DNA of 64,000 bases from an uncultured Clostridia bacterium (lineage in GTDB: Bacteria; Bacillota; Clostridia; Oscillospirales; Acutalibacteraceae): positions 14,220 to 78,219 of the forward strand of contig CALFTO010000008.1 of assembly GCA_937916195.1 (NCBI GenBank), in the 5' to 3' direction. Below are positions 44,064 to 52,334 of this stretch, piece by piece; the stretch's first letter is position 1; every line of letters begins with the position of its first letter. The position numbers and the translations under genes were made by a program. The notes beneath the pieces were generated by a model. It made no database searches, had not been told where the DNA came from, and saw only the letters and a list, made by a program, of their open reading frames with translations.

Positions 44064-44729
44064 ATGAAAAAGAAAAGTATGATTTGGCTCTATTGGCTTG
44101 TTGAAAGTGCAATAATGATTGCCTTGGCAGCAGTGTTGGAACTTGTGTCAAAGTCTATTATTCCCGAATTAACTTTCGGAGGGCAAATCACAATCGTCAG
44201 TATGCTACCGGTTATTCTTGTAGCATGGAAGTATGGTATGGGTAAAGGTCTTATTACAGGCTTTGTATACTCGTTGGTACAAATGGTGATGGGTGTAAGC
44301 ACTATCAGTAAAATGATTATGCCTTCATCCGACGAATATCTCGGCAGCTTGCTTAACATTGCTCTTATGTTTATCTTTGATTACATACTTGCATACACAG
44401 TTCTCGGACTTTCTGCTATGTATAAAAAGGTAATCAAAAAAGACGTAGTATCACTTGCTCTCGGTGCATTTACAGTTCTTGCACTTCGTTATATCTGCCA
44501 TATTATTTCAGGCTACATTCTTTTTGGTGCGTGGGCTGAATGGTTCTTCTCACAAGAAGGCTTCTATTCTTGGGGTGAGACAATTCTCAACACCTTTAGC
44601 GGTAATGCATTGTCGCTTATATATTCAATTATTTATAACGGTTTCTATATGATTCCCGAAATAATAATCACAACAATTGTTGCTGTGATTATCGGTAAAA
44701 TCCCACAGATTACAAAAATAAGAGCATAA
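44064..44729 (+). CDS. thiT: Thiamine ECF transporter substrate-binding subunit ThiT
   Basis: 221-residue membrane protein of about six helices that binds thiamine and works with a shared ECF energising module not found here. Family motifs: ALAAVLELVSK near the N-terminus, GGQITIVSMLPVILVAWKYG, and a later YILFGAWAEWFF rich in aromatic thiamine-binding residues. An upstream TTG (44049) is open, but GGAGG at 44051-44055 sets the ATG at 44064. Controlled by the TPP riboswitch directly upstream. Confidence 0.93.
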   Translation: MKKKSMIWLYWLVESAIMIALAAVLELVSKSIIPELTFGGQITIVSMLPVILVAWKYGMGKGLITGFVYSLVQMVMGVSTISKMIMPSSDEYLGSLLNIALMFIFDYILAYTVLGLSAMYKKVIKKDVVSLALGAFTVLALRYICHIISGYILFGAWAEWFFSQEGFYSWGETILNTFSGNALSLIYSIIYNGFYMIPEIIITTIVAVIIGKIPQITKIRA

Positions 44730-44733
44730 ATAT

Positions 44734-44761
44734 AACTCCCTTGCTGAATAGCAGGGGAGTT
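44734..44761. terminator. Terminator between thiT and the HTH gene
   Basis: AACTCCCTTGCT and AGCAGGGGAGTT pair around GAAT, followed by AATCTTTTT; it also covers the stop of the convergent HTH gene. Confidence 0.8.
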
Positions 44762-44963
44762 AATCTTTTTCTGAATACTCCATAATGTCTTGAACATTAC
44801 AATTTAATATTCGACAAAGGTCATCAATTGTAACAGTGCTTAAAGGTTTGTTGTGTTTTAGTCTATCAAGCAAGCTACGGCTGATATTGTAATTTTTTAT
44901 TAATTTATATGTTGTTAGATTACGTTCTTTAAGAGTTTTGTAAAAAGGTTCATATGAAATCAA
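44760..44963 (-). CDS. Small XRE-family HTH regulator
   Basis: 67 residues with a Cro/CI helix-turn-helix: TYKLIKNYNISRSLLDRLKH, then STVTIDDLCRILNCNVQDIM. An in-frame ATG at 44978 gives five extra residues, but AGGTGG lies inside that extension, 6 bp before a TTG at 44963 that restores the usual family start (M)ISYEPF, so TTG is preferred. The gene is divergent from the LRR protein and a palindrome lies in the shared promoter region, suggesting local control, which is untested. Confidence 0.8.
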   Translation of the reverse strand: MISYEPFYKTLKERNLTTYKLIKNYNISRSLLDRLKHNKPLSTVTIDDLCRILNCNVQDIMEYSEKD

Positions 44964-45004
44964 TGTTTTCCACCTCATTACAATGTTAGTTTATTATCAA
45001 TAAC

Positions 45005-45033
45005 TTGACAATTGTCTATAAAACGAGTATAAT
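45005..45033 (+). promoter_or_regulatory. Consensus promoter with overlapping palindrome, upstream of the LRR protein
   Basis: TTGACA (45005-45010) and TATAAT (45028-45033), 17-bp spacer. The perfect palindrome GACAATTGTC (45007-45016) overlaps the -35 box and would suit a repressor such as the divergent XRE protein. Confidence 0.7.
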
Positions 45034-45061
45034 TGTTTTAAAATAATAAGGGGGATTAAAA

Positions 45062-46516
45062 ATGAAAAAAGTTTTTTCAGTTATATTATCTGCAATTATG
45101 GTGATATTAGTTTTTCCAATATCTTCTTTCGCTGCAAAAAGTGGAGATTTTACATATTCAGTAATTTCCGAAAGCGAAAAAACCTGTAAAATTACTGTGT
45201 ATCGTGGCGGAGAAACGGGTACTCTCGTAATTCCCGAATCAATAGATGGTTATACCGTAGTAGCTTTAGAGCGATATTCATTTATGATGTGCAATTTTAG
45301 CGAGGTTGTAATCCCATCCGGTGTAAAATCTTTGGATAATGCATTTTACTATTGCAAAAATTTTGCAAGTTTTGTGGTTGCCGATGGTAATACGGAGTTT
45401 TCCGCTCAAAATGGTGTCCTTTTTAATGCCGACAAAACAACCTTGATTATGTATCCTGAAGCTAAAAAGGATGTATCATATACCGTTCCTGACGGAGTTA
45501 AATCTATCAAAAATAATGCATTTGAGAGTTCGCAGTTGACTTCTGTAGCTATTTCTGATGGCGTAACAACCGTTGGCTCTAGTGCCTTCAGGAATTGTAG
45601 TAAATTGGAATCTGTTACTATACCTGATAGTGTTGTTTTTATTGATAGTGCAGCATTTTATAATTGTAGTGAATTAAAAAGTATAAGACTTTCAAATAAT
45701 TTGTCTGAAATTGGTGGTGCAGCTTTTTCCGGTTGTGAGGCCTTAACTGAGATTGAAATCCCGCAAAGTGTTACTTTTATTGGTATGCAGGCATTTTATC
45801 ATTGTGATTCATTAACAGAAATTGTCATCCCCGGAAGTGTTACTTCAATGGAACGTCAAATAGTAGGTAATTGCAAAAATCTTAAAAGTGTTATAATTGG
45901 TGATGGATTATCAGAAATAACATCTTACAGTTTTAGTGAGTGCCCTGCTCTTGAAAAAGTAATTATTCCCGAATCGGTAACAACTATAGCAGATGATGTC
46001 TTTAAAAAGAGTGAGAAAGTAACAGTTTATGGTTATGATGGTTCTTATGCACAAACATTTGCTAACGAAAACGGCATTCCATTTATAGCACTTAACGGTG
46101 AAAAGGAATTAACCAAAGAAAATAATATAGGCGATGTAATGATTAATACTGACACAATAACAATCGATGGCGATTCTGCTGAAAATTATTTTGTAACAAT
46201 TCCTGCCAATACAATAATTGATTGGGAAACAGAAGTAAAAAATCTTGTTTATAAAGTTGAATCCCATTTGGAATACGGCAGAATACTTACGGTATCTGTT
46301 ACGGGTAACAGCATTATGACCTGTTCACCTGAGCCAAACGTAAACCTAACACTTGCATATATATTGACAGGTGATACCAATTTTACCGCCTCAAGCCCTG
46401 TTATATATCCCATAATTGATAAAACAATAACCGTAAACATAGCAAAAGAAGCGTGGACAAATGCACCTGTGGCAGAATATTCAGATATATTAACTTTTAC
46501 CTCAACAATATCATAA
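45062..46516 (+). CDS. Secreted BspA-type leucine-rich repeat protein
   Basis: 484 residues: signal peptide (~1-24, ending SSFAA), then about eight LRR_5 units of ~23 residues such as LTSVAISDGVTTVGSSAFRNCS and LTEIEIPQSVTFIGMQAFYHCD. The last ~140 residues form a non-LRR domain without a sorting motif or membrane helix, so it is probably secreted or held non-covalently. BspA-type LRRs bind host or partner proteins in several gut bacteria; the ligand here is unknown. GGGGG is at the ribosome binding site. Confidence 0.88.
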   Translation: MKKVFSVILSAIMVILVFPISSFAAKSGDFTYSVISESEKTCKITVYRGGETGTLVIPESIDGYTVVALERYSFMMCNFSEVVIPSGVKSLDNAFYYCKNFASFVVADGNTEFSAQNGVLFNADKTTLIMYPEAKKDVSYTVPDGVKSIKNNAFESSQLTSVAISDGVTTVGSSAFRNCSKLESVTIPDSVVFIDSAAFYNCSELKSIRLSNNLSEIGGAAFSGCEALTEIEIPQSVTFIGMQAFYHCDSLTEIVIPGSVTSMERQIVGNCKNLKSVIIGDGLSEITSYSFSECPALEKVIIPESVTTIADDVFKKSEKVTVYGYDGSYAQTFANENGIPFIALNGEKELTKENNIGDVMINTDTITIDGDSAENYFVTIPANTIIDWETEVKNLVYKVESHLEYGRILTVSVTGNSIMTCSPEPNVNLTLAYILTGDTNFTASSPVIYPIIDKTITVNIAKEAWTNAPVAEYSDILTFTSTIS

Positions 46517-46533
46517 CAAAAATTTATAGCAAA

Positions 46534-46557
46534 AAAGAGGTAGTTTTCTACCTCTTT
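46534..46557. terminator. Terminator between the LRR protein and the kinase-fold gene
   Basis: AAAGAGGTAG and CTACCTCTTT pair around four bases, flanked by A-rich and T-rich runs; it overlaps the stop of the convergent gene. Confidence 0.82.
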
Positions 46558-47462
46558 AATTTATTTTTCTTAATTTGTTTAATTAATCTTTTTGACCTGT
46601 AATATAGATAATCCATTGGGCAAAAGCCTAACTTTTTGTACCAATCAAGCTCATTGATGAGTGCATAGAGTTCAATTTTCAAATCACAGTATTTACTTAT
46701 ATTTTTTCTTTTTCTATAGTTTTTATACAGTTTTAGATTTTTACCATATCCCACCGTGATGGCGAACAATTCATATTCAGGCTCAACCCATGCAACATTA
46801 TTTGGGTCAAAAACACCTGAAACCTCACATTTTTCAGGGTCAATTATCATATTGTTAACCCAAAAATCACCGTGAGATATACAGGGTGTCTTGCTGACAT
46901 CCTTAAAAATCTCGTCAAAGTTGAGTTCAATAAGCTTCAAGGCATCAGTGACAATTTTCTTAATTTCTCCGTAATTGTATTTTTCTAAAGCAAAATCATA
47001 TGTTGCTTTGAAAAAGTCCCAATAGAACTCTTGCCAATTATCATAAACTGCATTGTCATAAAATCCAAACTTATCATTGTGAATATTCTGCATATTTTCA
47101 AAGCAGTCGATAATATTATCTGAAAGATGTTTTTTATCTTTTAAGTGGAGCATTTTTTTACTGCCACCATTGATACCTTCAAGAAATTCCATTCCAAGAA
47201 AGCCTGTTTTCTCTTCATTTGCATAGAAATATGTGCAGGGGATTTTGAAGCTTACCTTTTCGCCGAGAAAATCAAGCATTTTCTTTTCTTCGCAAAGCAA
47301 ATCGGTGTATTTTCCCGCTTTTACAACAATTTTGTATGGTTTATCAGTAATCTCAATCAAATATGCAGAGGCAGTTGCACCTTTACCGATTTCAGTAACA
47401 GATTTTACTGCTGTATTCATTTCTCTTTCAACTAATTGCTGTATTCTATCAGTTGCTTCCAT
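46548..47462 (-). CDS. Aminoglycoside phosphotransferase/fructosamine-kinase-fold protein
   Basis: 304 residues of kinase fold: IGKGATASAYLIEI nucleotide loop, Lys in YKIVVKAG, catalytic loop ISHGDFWVNNMIID, and metal-binding VFDPNNVAWVEPEYEL. The HGD.W..N pattern is shared by fructosamine kinases, choline kinases and aminoglycoside kinases. An ATG at 47468 is possible, but the ATG at 47462 has AAAGG at the right distance. It overlaps the rluA-type stop region, so the two minus-strand genes are coupled. Small-molecule substrate unknown. Confidence 0.75.
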   Translation of the reverse strand: MEATDRIQQLVEREMNTAVKSVTEIGKGATASAYLIEITDKPYKIVVKAGKYTDLLCEEKKMLDFLGEKVSFKIPCTYFYANEEKTGFLGMEFLEGINGGSKKMLHLKDKKHLSDNIIDCFENMQNIHNDKFGFYDNAVYDNWQEFYWDFFKATYDFALEKYNYGEIKKIVTDALKLIELNFDEIFKDVSKTPCISHGDFWVNNMIIDPEKCEVSGVFDPNNVAWVEPEYELFAITVGYGKNLKLYKNYRKRKNISKYCDLKIELYALINELDWYKKLGFCPMDYLYYRSKRLIKQIKKNKLKR

Positions 47463-47464
47463 AA

Positions 47465-48427
47465 TCATAAGCCTTTGTTGTAAAATTCATTTTTAAACCA
47501 CACGTCGTCAACTTCAAATTCCTTGTGGTTTAAGTATTCAAGAATTCCTGCATCGGTAGTAAAATCAAATACAAGCTTATATGAGTACAAGAATTGCTTT
47601 TTATAACCGTATTTCTTGTTTTGAGCGTTTGTGCCATATTTTCCATCACCCAAAAGGGGATGACCGATAGAGGCAAAATGTGCTCTTATTTGGTGTGTTC
47701 TGCCTGTAAGCAATTCAACTTCAACAAGGCTCAGTTCACCATCACTATCAAGTACATTATATTTTGTGCGTATTTCTTTTGCATCAGCAAATTTTTTCTT
47801 TGAAACAGTAACCTTGTTTTTGTTTTCGTCTTTTACAAGATATCCTTCAAGAAGTCCGCTTTTTTTCTTTATATCGCCGTGAACTATGCAAAGATAAAAC
47901 TTGTGCAGTTCGCGGTCTTTCATTTTTTGATTAAGAATACGAAGTGTTTCAGCATTTTTGGCAGCAATTACAATTCCGCCTGTGTTGCGGTCAATACGGT
48001 TTACAAGCGACGGTACAAATGAGTTTTCGTCGTCGGGCTTGTATTCGTCTTTTTCATAAAGATAACGCTTAATTCTGCCAATCAGCGTGTCAATATACTC
48101 GTGGTCGTCAGGGTGAGAGAGAACACCAACCTTTTTATCACAAAGAATAATATTCTCATCTTCATATATAATGTTGAGATTTTTTGAAGCCTTGAGAAAA
48201 TCATACTTTTCAGGTGCTTTCTCAAAAAACTCATCATTTATATACATATCAACAATATCACCCAAACTGAGCCTTGTTGAAATTTCTGCACGCTTGCCGT
48301 TAACCTTGATTCTCTTTATGCGTATGTATTTGTACATAAGAGTTTTAGGCAGTAGGGGAACAGTTTTATTTATGAACTTGTCAAGACGTTGATCGGCATC
48401 ATTTTTATTTATTGTAAAGCTTTTCAT
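47465..48427 (-). CDS. RluA-family pseudouridine synthase
   Basis: 320 residues. N-terminal S4 RNA-binding domain (DQRLDKFINKTVPLL, IRIKRIKVNGKRAE) followed by the pseudouridine synthase domain with catalytic Asp in VNRIDRNTGGIVIA (family HRLDxxTSG), and the late motifs LLTGRTHQIRAHFASIGHPLLGDGKYG. It modifies uridines in ribosomal or transfer RNA; the RluC/RluD-type specificity cannot be decided here. A kinase-fold gene follows with a 4-bp overlap if its first ATG is used. Confidence 0.92.
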   Translation of the reverse strand: MKSFTINKNDADQRLDKFINKTVPLLPKTLMYKYIRIKRIKVNGKRAEISTRLSLGDIVDMYINDEFFEKAPEKYDFLKASKNLNIIYEDENIILCDKKVGVLSHPDDHEYIDTLIGRIKRYLYEKDEYKPDDENSFVPSLVNRIDRNTGGIVIAAKNAETLRILNQKMKDRELHKFYLCIVHGDIKKKSGLLEGYLVKDENKNKVTVSKKKFADAKEIRTKYNVLDSDGELSLVEVELLTGRTHQIRAHFASIGHPLLGDGKYGTNAQNKKYGYKKQFLYSYKLVFDFTTDAGILEYLNHKEFEVDDVWFKNEFYNKGL

Positions 48428-48483
48428 TTTAGCACCTCAAATTTCTATAAATAAATATATCATATCTTATTATTCTTTTCAAC

Positions 48484-48512
48484 TTGAAACTTCCAATATT
48501 TTAGTATAGAAT
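48484..48512 (+). promoter_or_regulatory. Sigma-A type promoter
   Basis: TTGAAA (48484-48489) and TAGAAT (48507-48512) with a 17-bp spacer, about 18 bp before the start of the 174-residue membrane protein gene. Confidence 0.5.
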
Positions 48513-48529
48513 ATTAAAAGGTGATAATT

Positions 48530-49054
48530 ATGGAAATCAATAGAATTCATTACAAGGTGTTAAGTGAACCGCAAAAAATCTATTTGGATATGCCAACTGT
48601 CAAAATTCGTGAAAAATTAAATGTTGCTTTCAAAAGTCCTACGGCAGAAGAGGATATGACAGGAATTTTCGGCAAATTTTCAAAGCTTGAAAAACTTTAT
48701 AAGGTGAAATATATTCATTCGCGAAATAATCAGTTGCAACCGCAGACGTTTGACAGATATTATTATTTACTTGATATTGGTGAAGATGAAAAGGGTGCAT
48801 ATATTGAATATGCAATGGTTTATGACAAGCTTTATGACCCGCTTATAAGAATAGTTTATGTTATTGCCGTGTGTGCGGTGCTTGCTTATCTTTATTATTT
48901 ATATTCGCAAAAAGCAATGCAATCTTTTTCAGCAATCACTCTTGGCGTGATTGTAACGGCATCTGTAGCTCTTGTGTTCAAAAAATCAAAGGAAAATAAA
49001 GAAGAATGCAAAAAAGCTGAAGAATTATTGAAAAAACTTATTATAGAACTGTAA
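48530..49054 (+). CDS. Membrane protein of unknown function
   Basis: 174 residues; an N-terminal soluble part with MPTVKIREKLNVAF and SKLEKLYKVKYIHS, then two membrane helices (~104-124 and ~131-149) and a lysine/glutamate-rich tail. No family recognised. The frame opens at GTG 48521, but that GTG is part of the AAAAGGTG binding site and the ATG at 48530 is chosen. It appears monocistronic. Confidence 0.6.
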   Translation: MEINRIHYKVLSEPQKIYLDMPTVKIREKLNVAFKSPTAEEDMTGIFGKFSKLEKLYKVKYIHSRNNQLQPQTFDRYYYLLDIGEDEKGAYIEYAMVYDKLYDPLIRIVYVIAVCAVLAYLYYLYSQKAMQSFSAITLGVIVTASVALVFKKSKENKEECKKAEELLKKLIIEL

Positions 49055-49060
49055 TTTGGG

Positions 49061-49089
49061 TTGACAAATTCATTTATATATTGTATCAT
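49061..49089 (+). promoter_or_regulatory. Promoter of the amino acid ABC transporter operon
   Basis: TTGACA (49061-49066) and TATCAT (49084-49089), 17-bp spacer, 43 bp before the first gene. Confidence 0.7.
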
Positions 49090-49132
49090 ACTACCGTATT
49101 AACGCTTTACTATGTTAAAAGGAGCTATAATT

Positions 49133-49927
49133 ATGAAAATGAAAAAAATTCTTGCTGTCGTAATGGCAGTGCTTATGATGACCCTCTGCTTTGCAGGTTG
49201 TGGCGGAAATGAAGCTAAAATCGTTGTTGCTGAAGCAGGCTCAGCAGGTGAAACTGTTATGAATGCTGACGCATATTTTACCGACTATGAGAAAATTCCT
49301 GTAGACTCACAGGCAAAGACACTTGTTGAGGTAAAATCTGGAACTGCCGATGCGGCTGTTATTGACTATGTAATGACAATCGGTTCAATCGGTGAGGGCA
49401 CTGATTACGCTGACCTTAAGGTTGTTGAAGATGTTTCTTTCAATCCTGAGCAGTATGGTGTTGCTTTCAGAAAAGGCTCAGATGCTGTTTATTATGTAAA
49501 TCAGGCAATGACAGACCTTAAAGCTGACGGCACACTTAATACTATTGCAACTAAATATAAGCTTCAGGATTTACTTGTTGTTGAAGACAAATTTGAAAAA
49601 CCTGAGGTTGCAGAGTCAGATTGGGAGTATATTAAGAATAAAGGTGAAATGATTATTGGCATCACTCTTTTTGCCCCAATGAACTATGAAGTTGATGGCA
49701 AGCTTACAGGTTTTGAAACAGAGTTTGCTGAGGCTGTTTGTGCAAAACTTGGTGTTAAAGCTAAATTCCAAGTAATTGATTGGAACTCAAAAGAAACCGA
49801 GCTTGCAAGTAAGAATATTGATTGTATCTGGAACGGTATGACAATTACTGAAGAAAGAGCAGAAAATATGGCAATTACTATTCCTTATATGGAAAATAAG
49901 CAGGTTGTAGTTGTTAAAGCTGACTAG
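49133..49927 (+). CDS. Amino acid ABC transporter binding lipoprotein with swapped lobe order
   Basis: 264 residues; lipobox CFAGC gives lipid Cys23. The part at ~28-145 (IVVAEAGSAGETVM, DSQAKTLVEVKSGTADAAVIDY, YGVAFRKGSD, VNQAMTDLKADGTLNTIATKY) matches the second half of polar amino acid binding proteins, whereas ~165-264 (GEMIIGITLFAPMNYEVDGK, GFETEFAEAVCAKLG, NGMTITEERAENMAI) is the usual N-terminal half. The protein ends at NKQVVVVKAD, where the normal hinge crosses to lobe two. This looks like a circular permutation at the hinge. The permease and ATPase follow. Start at ATG 49133, with AAAGGAG 9 bp upstream. Confidence 0.85.
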   Translation: MKMKKILAVVMAVLMMTLCFAGCGGNEAKIVVAEAGSAGETVMNADAYFTDYEKIPVDSQAKTLVEVKSGTADAAVIDYVMTIGSIGEGTDYADLKVVEDVSFNPEQYGVAFRKGSDAVYYVNQAMTDLKADGTLNTIATKYKLQDLLVVEDKFEKPEVAESDWEYIKNKGEMIIGITLFAPMNYEVDGKLTGFETEFAEAVCAKLGVKAKFQVIDWNSKETELASKNIDCIWNGMTITEERAENMAITIPYMENKQVVVVKAD

Positions 49928-49944
49928 TTTTAGGAGTTTATTTG

Positions 49945-50589
49945 ATGTCTTTTGTTGAAATAAGTTTTGATTTACTTCAAAGCTTTGCTGAAAATTGTGA
50001 GCTATTTGTGTTCACACTGTTATTTTCTTTGCCGTTGGGTTTGATTATTTCAATAGGCTCAATGTCAAAGATCAAAATTATAAAGTACATAACAAAAGCA
50101 TTTGTCTGGGTCATCAGAGGTACGCCTCTGATGCTCCAGCTTTTTGTGGTCTTTTATATTCCGGGACTTGTATTTGGAGTGCCAATGAAATCCCGTATGT
50201 CTGCTGCTTTGATTGCTTTTGTTATAAATTATGCCGCCTATTTTTCAGAAATTTACAGAGGCGGAATTGAGTCTATTCCCAAAGGGCAGTATGAAGCAGG
50301 TCAAGTACTTGGAATGACAAAATCACAGATATTCTTCAAAGTTGTTTTGATGCAAGTTGTAAAAAGAATTATTGCTCCTATGAGTAATGAAATTATAACG
50401 CTTGTGAAAGATACTTCGCTTGCGCGTGTAATTGCAATTTCAGAAATTCTGATGACTGCAACGGAATATACTGCAGAAGGTCTAATCTGGCCGTTGTTCT
50501 ATACCGGACTTTATTTCCTTGCATTCTGTGGCGGACTTACATTATTGTTTAATTTTATTGAAAAGAAATTTGATTATTATCGGAGTTAA
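49945..50589 (+). CDS. Polar amino acid ABC transporter permease
   Basis: 214 residues with about five membrane helices and the EAA-type loop EAGQVLGMTKSQIFFKVVLM that contacts the ATPase, plus RGTPLMLQLFVVFY and NYAAYFSEIYRGGIESIPKG, all hallmarks of the HisM/GlnP family. The frame opens at TTG 49942; ATG 49945 with TAGGAG 8 bp upstream is used. Only one permease gene is present, so it likely acts as a homodimer. Substrate not predictable; glutamine, cystine or histidine-type amino acids are usual. Confidence 0.92.
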   Translation: MSFVEISFDLLQSFAENCELFVFTLLFSLPLGLIISIGSMSKIKIIKYITKAFVWVIRGTPLMLQLFVVFYIPGLVFGVPMKSRMSAALIAFVINYAAYFSEIYRGGIESIPKGQYEAGQVLGMTKSQIFFKVVLMQVVKRIIAPMSNEIITLVKDTSLARVIAISEILMTATEYTAEGLIWPLFYTGLYFLAFCGGLTLLFNFIEKKFDYYRS

Positions 50590-50594
50590 AAATT

Positions 50595-51368
50595 ATGTCT
50601 ATATTACAAGTAGAAAATATTAAAAAAAGCTTCGGTAATAACGAAGTTTTAAAGGACATCAGCTTTTCACTTGAGAAAGGCGAGGTGTTGTCAATTATTG
50701 GCTCATCTGGTAGTGGTAAGACTACACTTTTGCGATGCCTTAACTTCCTTGAAACTGCTGAATTCGGTAAAATCTATGTTGATGGTGAAATGCTTGTAGA
50801 TTTTGAGACGGATTTGAATGAAAAAGATGCACAGCTTCGCAGAAAAAGACTTAATTTTGGATTGGTGTTTCAATCCTTTAATCTGTTTCCACAGTACAGC
50901 ATTTTAAAAAATCTTACTTTGGCTGTTCAGCTTCTTGAAAATGTTAAGAAAAAAGATAAAGAAAAGATTAAAGATATTGACGACCGCGCAATAGAATTAC
51001 TCAAAAGGGTAGGGCTTGAAGATAAGGTCAACGCTTATCCCTGTGAGCTTTCAGGAGGTCAGCAACAGCGTGTTGCAATTGCACGTGCATTAATGCTTTC
51101 GCCGAAAATCCTTTGCTTTGATGAGCCTACAAGCGCCCTTGACCCCGAGCTTACCGGCGAAGTGCTTCGAGTAATCCGCGAGCTTCGTGACGGTAATACT
51201 ACAATGATTATTGTTACACACGAAATGAATTTTGCAAAGAATGTTTCTGACAAAGTTATTTTTATGGCAGACGGCATTATCGAAGAAATGGGCACACCCG
51301 CAGAACTTTTTGAAAATCCACAAAGTCAAAGACTTAAAGATTTCTTAAGTTCTTCATTAAAAGATTAG
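50595..51368 (+). CDS. Polar amino acid ABC transporter ATP-binding protein
   Basis: 257 residues. Walker A IGSSGSGKTTLLRC, signature LSGGQQQRVAIARAL, Walker B ILCFDEPTSALD and the switch His in IIVTHEMNF. GlnQ/HisP-like. The segment 100-130 (LLENVKKKDKEKIKDID) is slightly longer and more charged than usual. It follows the permease by 5 bp and ends the operon before a strong terminator. Confidence 0.95.
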   Translation: MSILQVENIKKSFGNNEVLKDISFSLEKGEVLSIIGSSGSGKTTLLRCLNFLETAEFGKIYVDGEMLVDFETDLNEKDAQLRRKRLNFGLVFQSFNLFPQYSILKNLTLAVQLLENVKKKDKEKIKDIDDRAIELLKRVGLEDKVNAYPCELSGGQQQRVAIARALMLSPKILCFDEPTSALDPELTGEVLRVIRELRDGNTTMIIVTHEMNFAKNVSDKVIFMADGIIEEMGTPAELFENPQSQRLKDFLSSSLKD

Positions 51369-51371
51369 ATT

Positions 51372-51399
51372 AAATCCTCTGTTTATGCAGAGGATTTTT
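51372..51399 (+). terminator. Terminator of the amino acid ABC operon
   Basis: AAATCCTCTG and CAGAGGATTT pair around TTTATG, followed by a T run. Confidence 0.9.
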
Positions 51400-51400
51400 C

Positions 51401-51429
51401 TTGTATTAAGCATTAATTTATGGTATTAT
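51401..51429 (+). promoter_or_regulatory. Probable promoter of the cohesin-domain gene
   Basis: TTGTAT (51401-51406) and TATTAT (51424-51429) with 17-bp spacing; the start codon follows 17 bp later, giving a short leader. Confidence 0.5.
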
Positions 51430-51445
51430 GTATTTGGTGATAATT

Positions 51446-52168
51446 ATGAAAAAAATAGTTTCTTTATTTTTAACATTATTAATGTTATTATCTTTGTTTT
51501 CAATTTCAGTTTTTGCTGAATCTAAGGCAAAGCTTTCACTCACAAGTGAAACTGTTTATGCGGGTGCAGAGTTTAAGCTTAACCTTTTTATAAGTGATAA
51601 CTCAAAAATGAGTGGCGCGGTAATTGATATTAATTACGATAAGAATTTGCTTGAATTTGTGTCGGCAGAGCAGGGTGCAATCCTTGATAAATCGGCTAAT
51701 GTAAGCATAAAAAATATTGATGGTGACAAGGCAAAAGTTAGATTTACATATCTCGCACCCAATTCTTCCGTTACGTCAGAGGGTGTAATTATGTCAATTA
51801 CATTTAAAGCACTCGCCAATTCAACGGGCAATACTGATTTAACCATCACAATTCCGAATGCCGCAGATTTTGTAACTCAGGATTTAGAAAATATTTCCTA
51901 TGAAGTAAGTAATTCTGTTGTGAAAATAATAAATAAAACATATGAAGAACAGAGTGAAGATGAAAGTTCTTCAACAACAGAAGATGCATCACAATCAACC
52001 TCTGAAGATACTCAATCAACCACAGAGCAAGAGAATGTTAACGGTGATAAAACTCAAAAAGATGATAAAAGTGATAACACATTAATTATTGTTTTACTTG
52101 TAGTTGGTTTATTATTTATAACTGTTGGTGTTGTAATGCTTGTTCAGAGTAAAAAGAAAAAGGAATAA
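51446..52168 (+). CDS. Membrane-anchored cohesin-domain surface protein
   Basis: 240 residues: signal peptide (~1-24), a cohesin-like domain (~27-165) with VYAGAEFKLNLFISDN, SGAVIDINYDKNLLEFVSAE and VIMSITFKALANSTG, a Ser/Thr/Glu linker (~170-205), a membrane helix (~213-234) and a KKKKE tail. Cohesins bind dockerins; in cellulosome-forming Ruminococcaceae such anchors hold enzymes at the cell. No dockerin is visible in this window. The frame opens at 51428; GGTGATAATT before ATG 51446 sets the start. Confidence 0.82.
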   Translation: MKKIVSLFLTLLMLLSLFSISVFAESKAKLSLTSETVYAGAEFKLNLFISDNSKMSGAVIDINYDKNLLEFVSAEQGAILDKSANVSIKNIDGDKAKVRFTYLAPNSSVTSEGVIMSITFKALANSTGNTDLTITIPNAADFVTQDLENISYEVSNSVVKIINKTYEEQSEDESSSTTEDASQSTSEDTQSTTEQENVNGDKTQKDDKSDNTLIIVLLVVGLLFITVGVVMLVQSKKKKE

Positions 52169-52205
52169 TTTTGTTTTTACCGCATATTATTTAGCGGTGA
52201 TGCAA

Positions 52206-52316
52206 GTGAAAAGGTACATAACAGAAAATGAAAAATTAGATATTTTAGTTCATTTAATTGTGAACGGATATCTTACAAAAAATCAAATAAAAGCAATAAT
52301 AAAGCGAGGTAATTAA
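52206..52316 (+). CDS. Possible 36-residue small protein
   Basis: A GTG at 52206, with GCGGTGATG upstream, opens 36 codons: KRYITENEKLDILVHLIVN then LTKNQIKAIIKRG. The composition is ordinary for a helical soluble peptide, and the stop falls inside a terminator hairpin as is common for real genes. An ATG at 52200 is an alternative start. It is too short for certainty and no family is recognised. Confidence 0.45.
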   Translation: MKRYITENEKLDILVHLIVNGYLTKNQIKAIIKRGN

Positions 52317-52327
52317 TTTTACCTCGC
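52304..52327. terminator. Terminator serving the small ORF and the convergent rubredoxin fusion
   Basis: GCGAGGTAA and TTACCTCGC pair around TTAATT, with flanking A/T-rich runs on both sides. Confidence 0.8.
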
Positions 52328-52334
52328 TAAACTT

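Noticed and set aside
46548..47462. Aminoglycoside resistance gene
   Set aside because: The fold is shared with fructosamine and choline kinases; no resistance-specific residues or mobile context, so only the fold is claimed.
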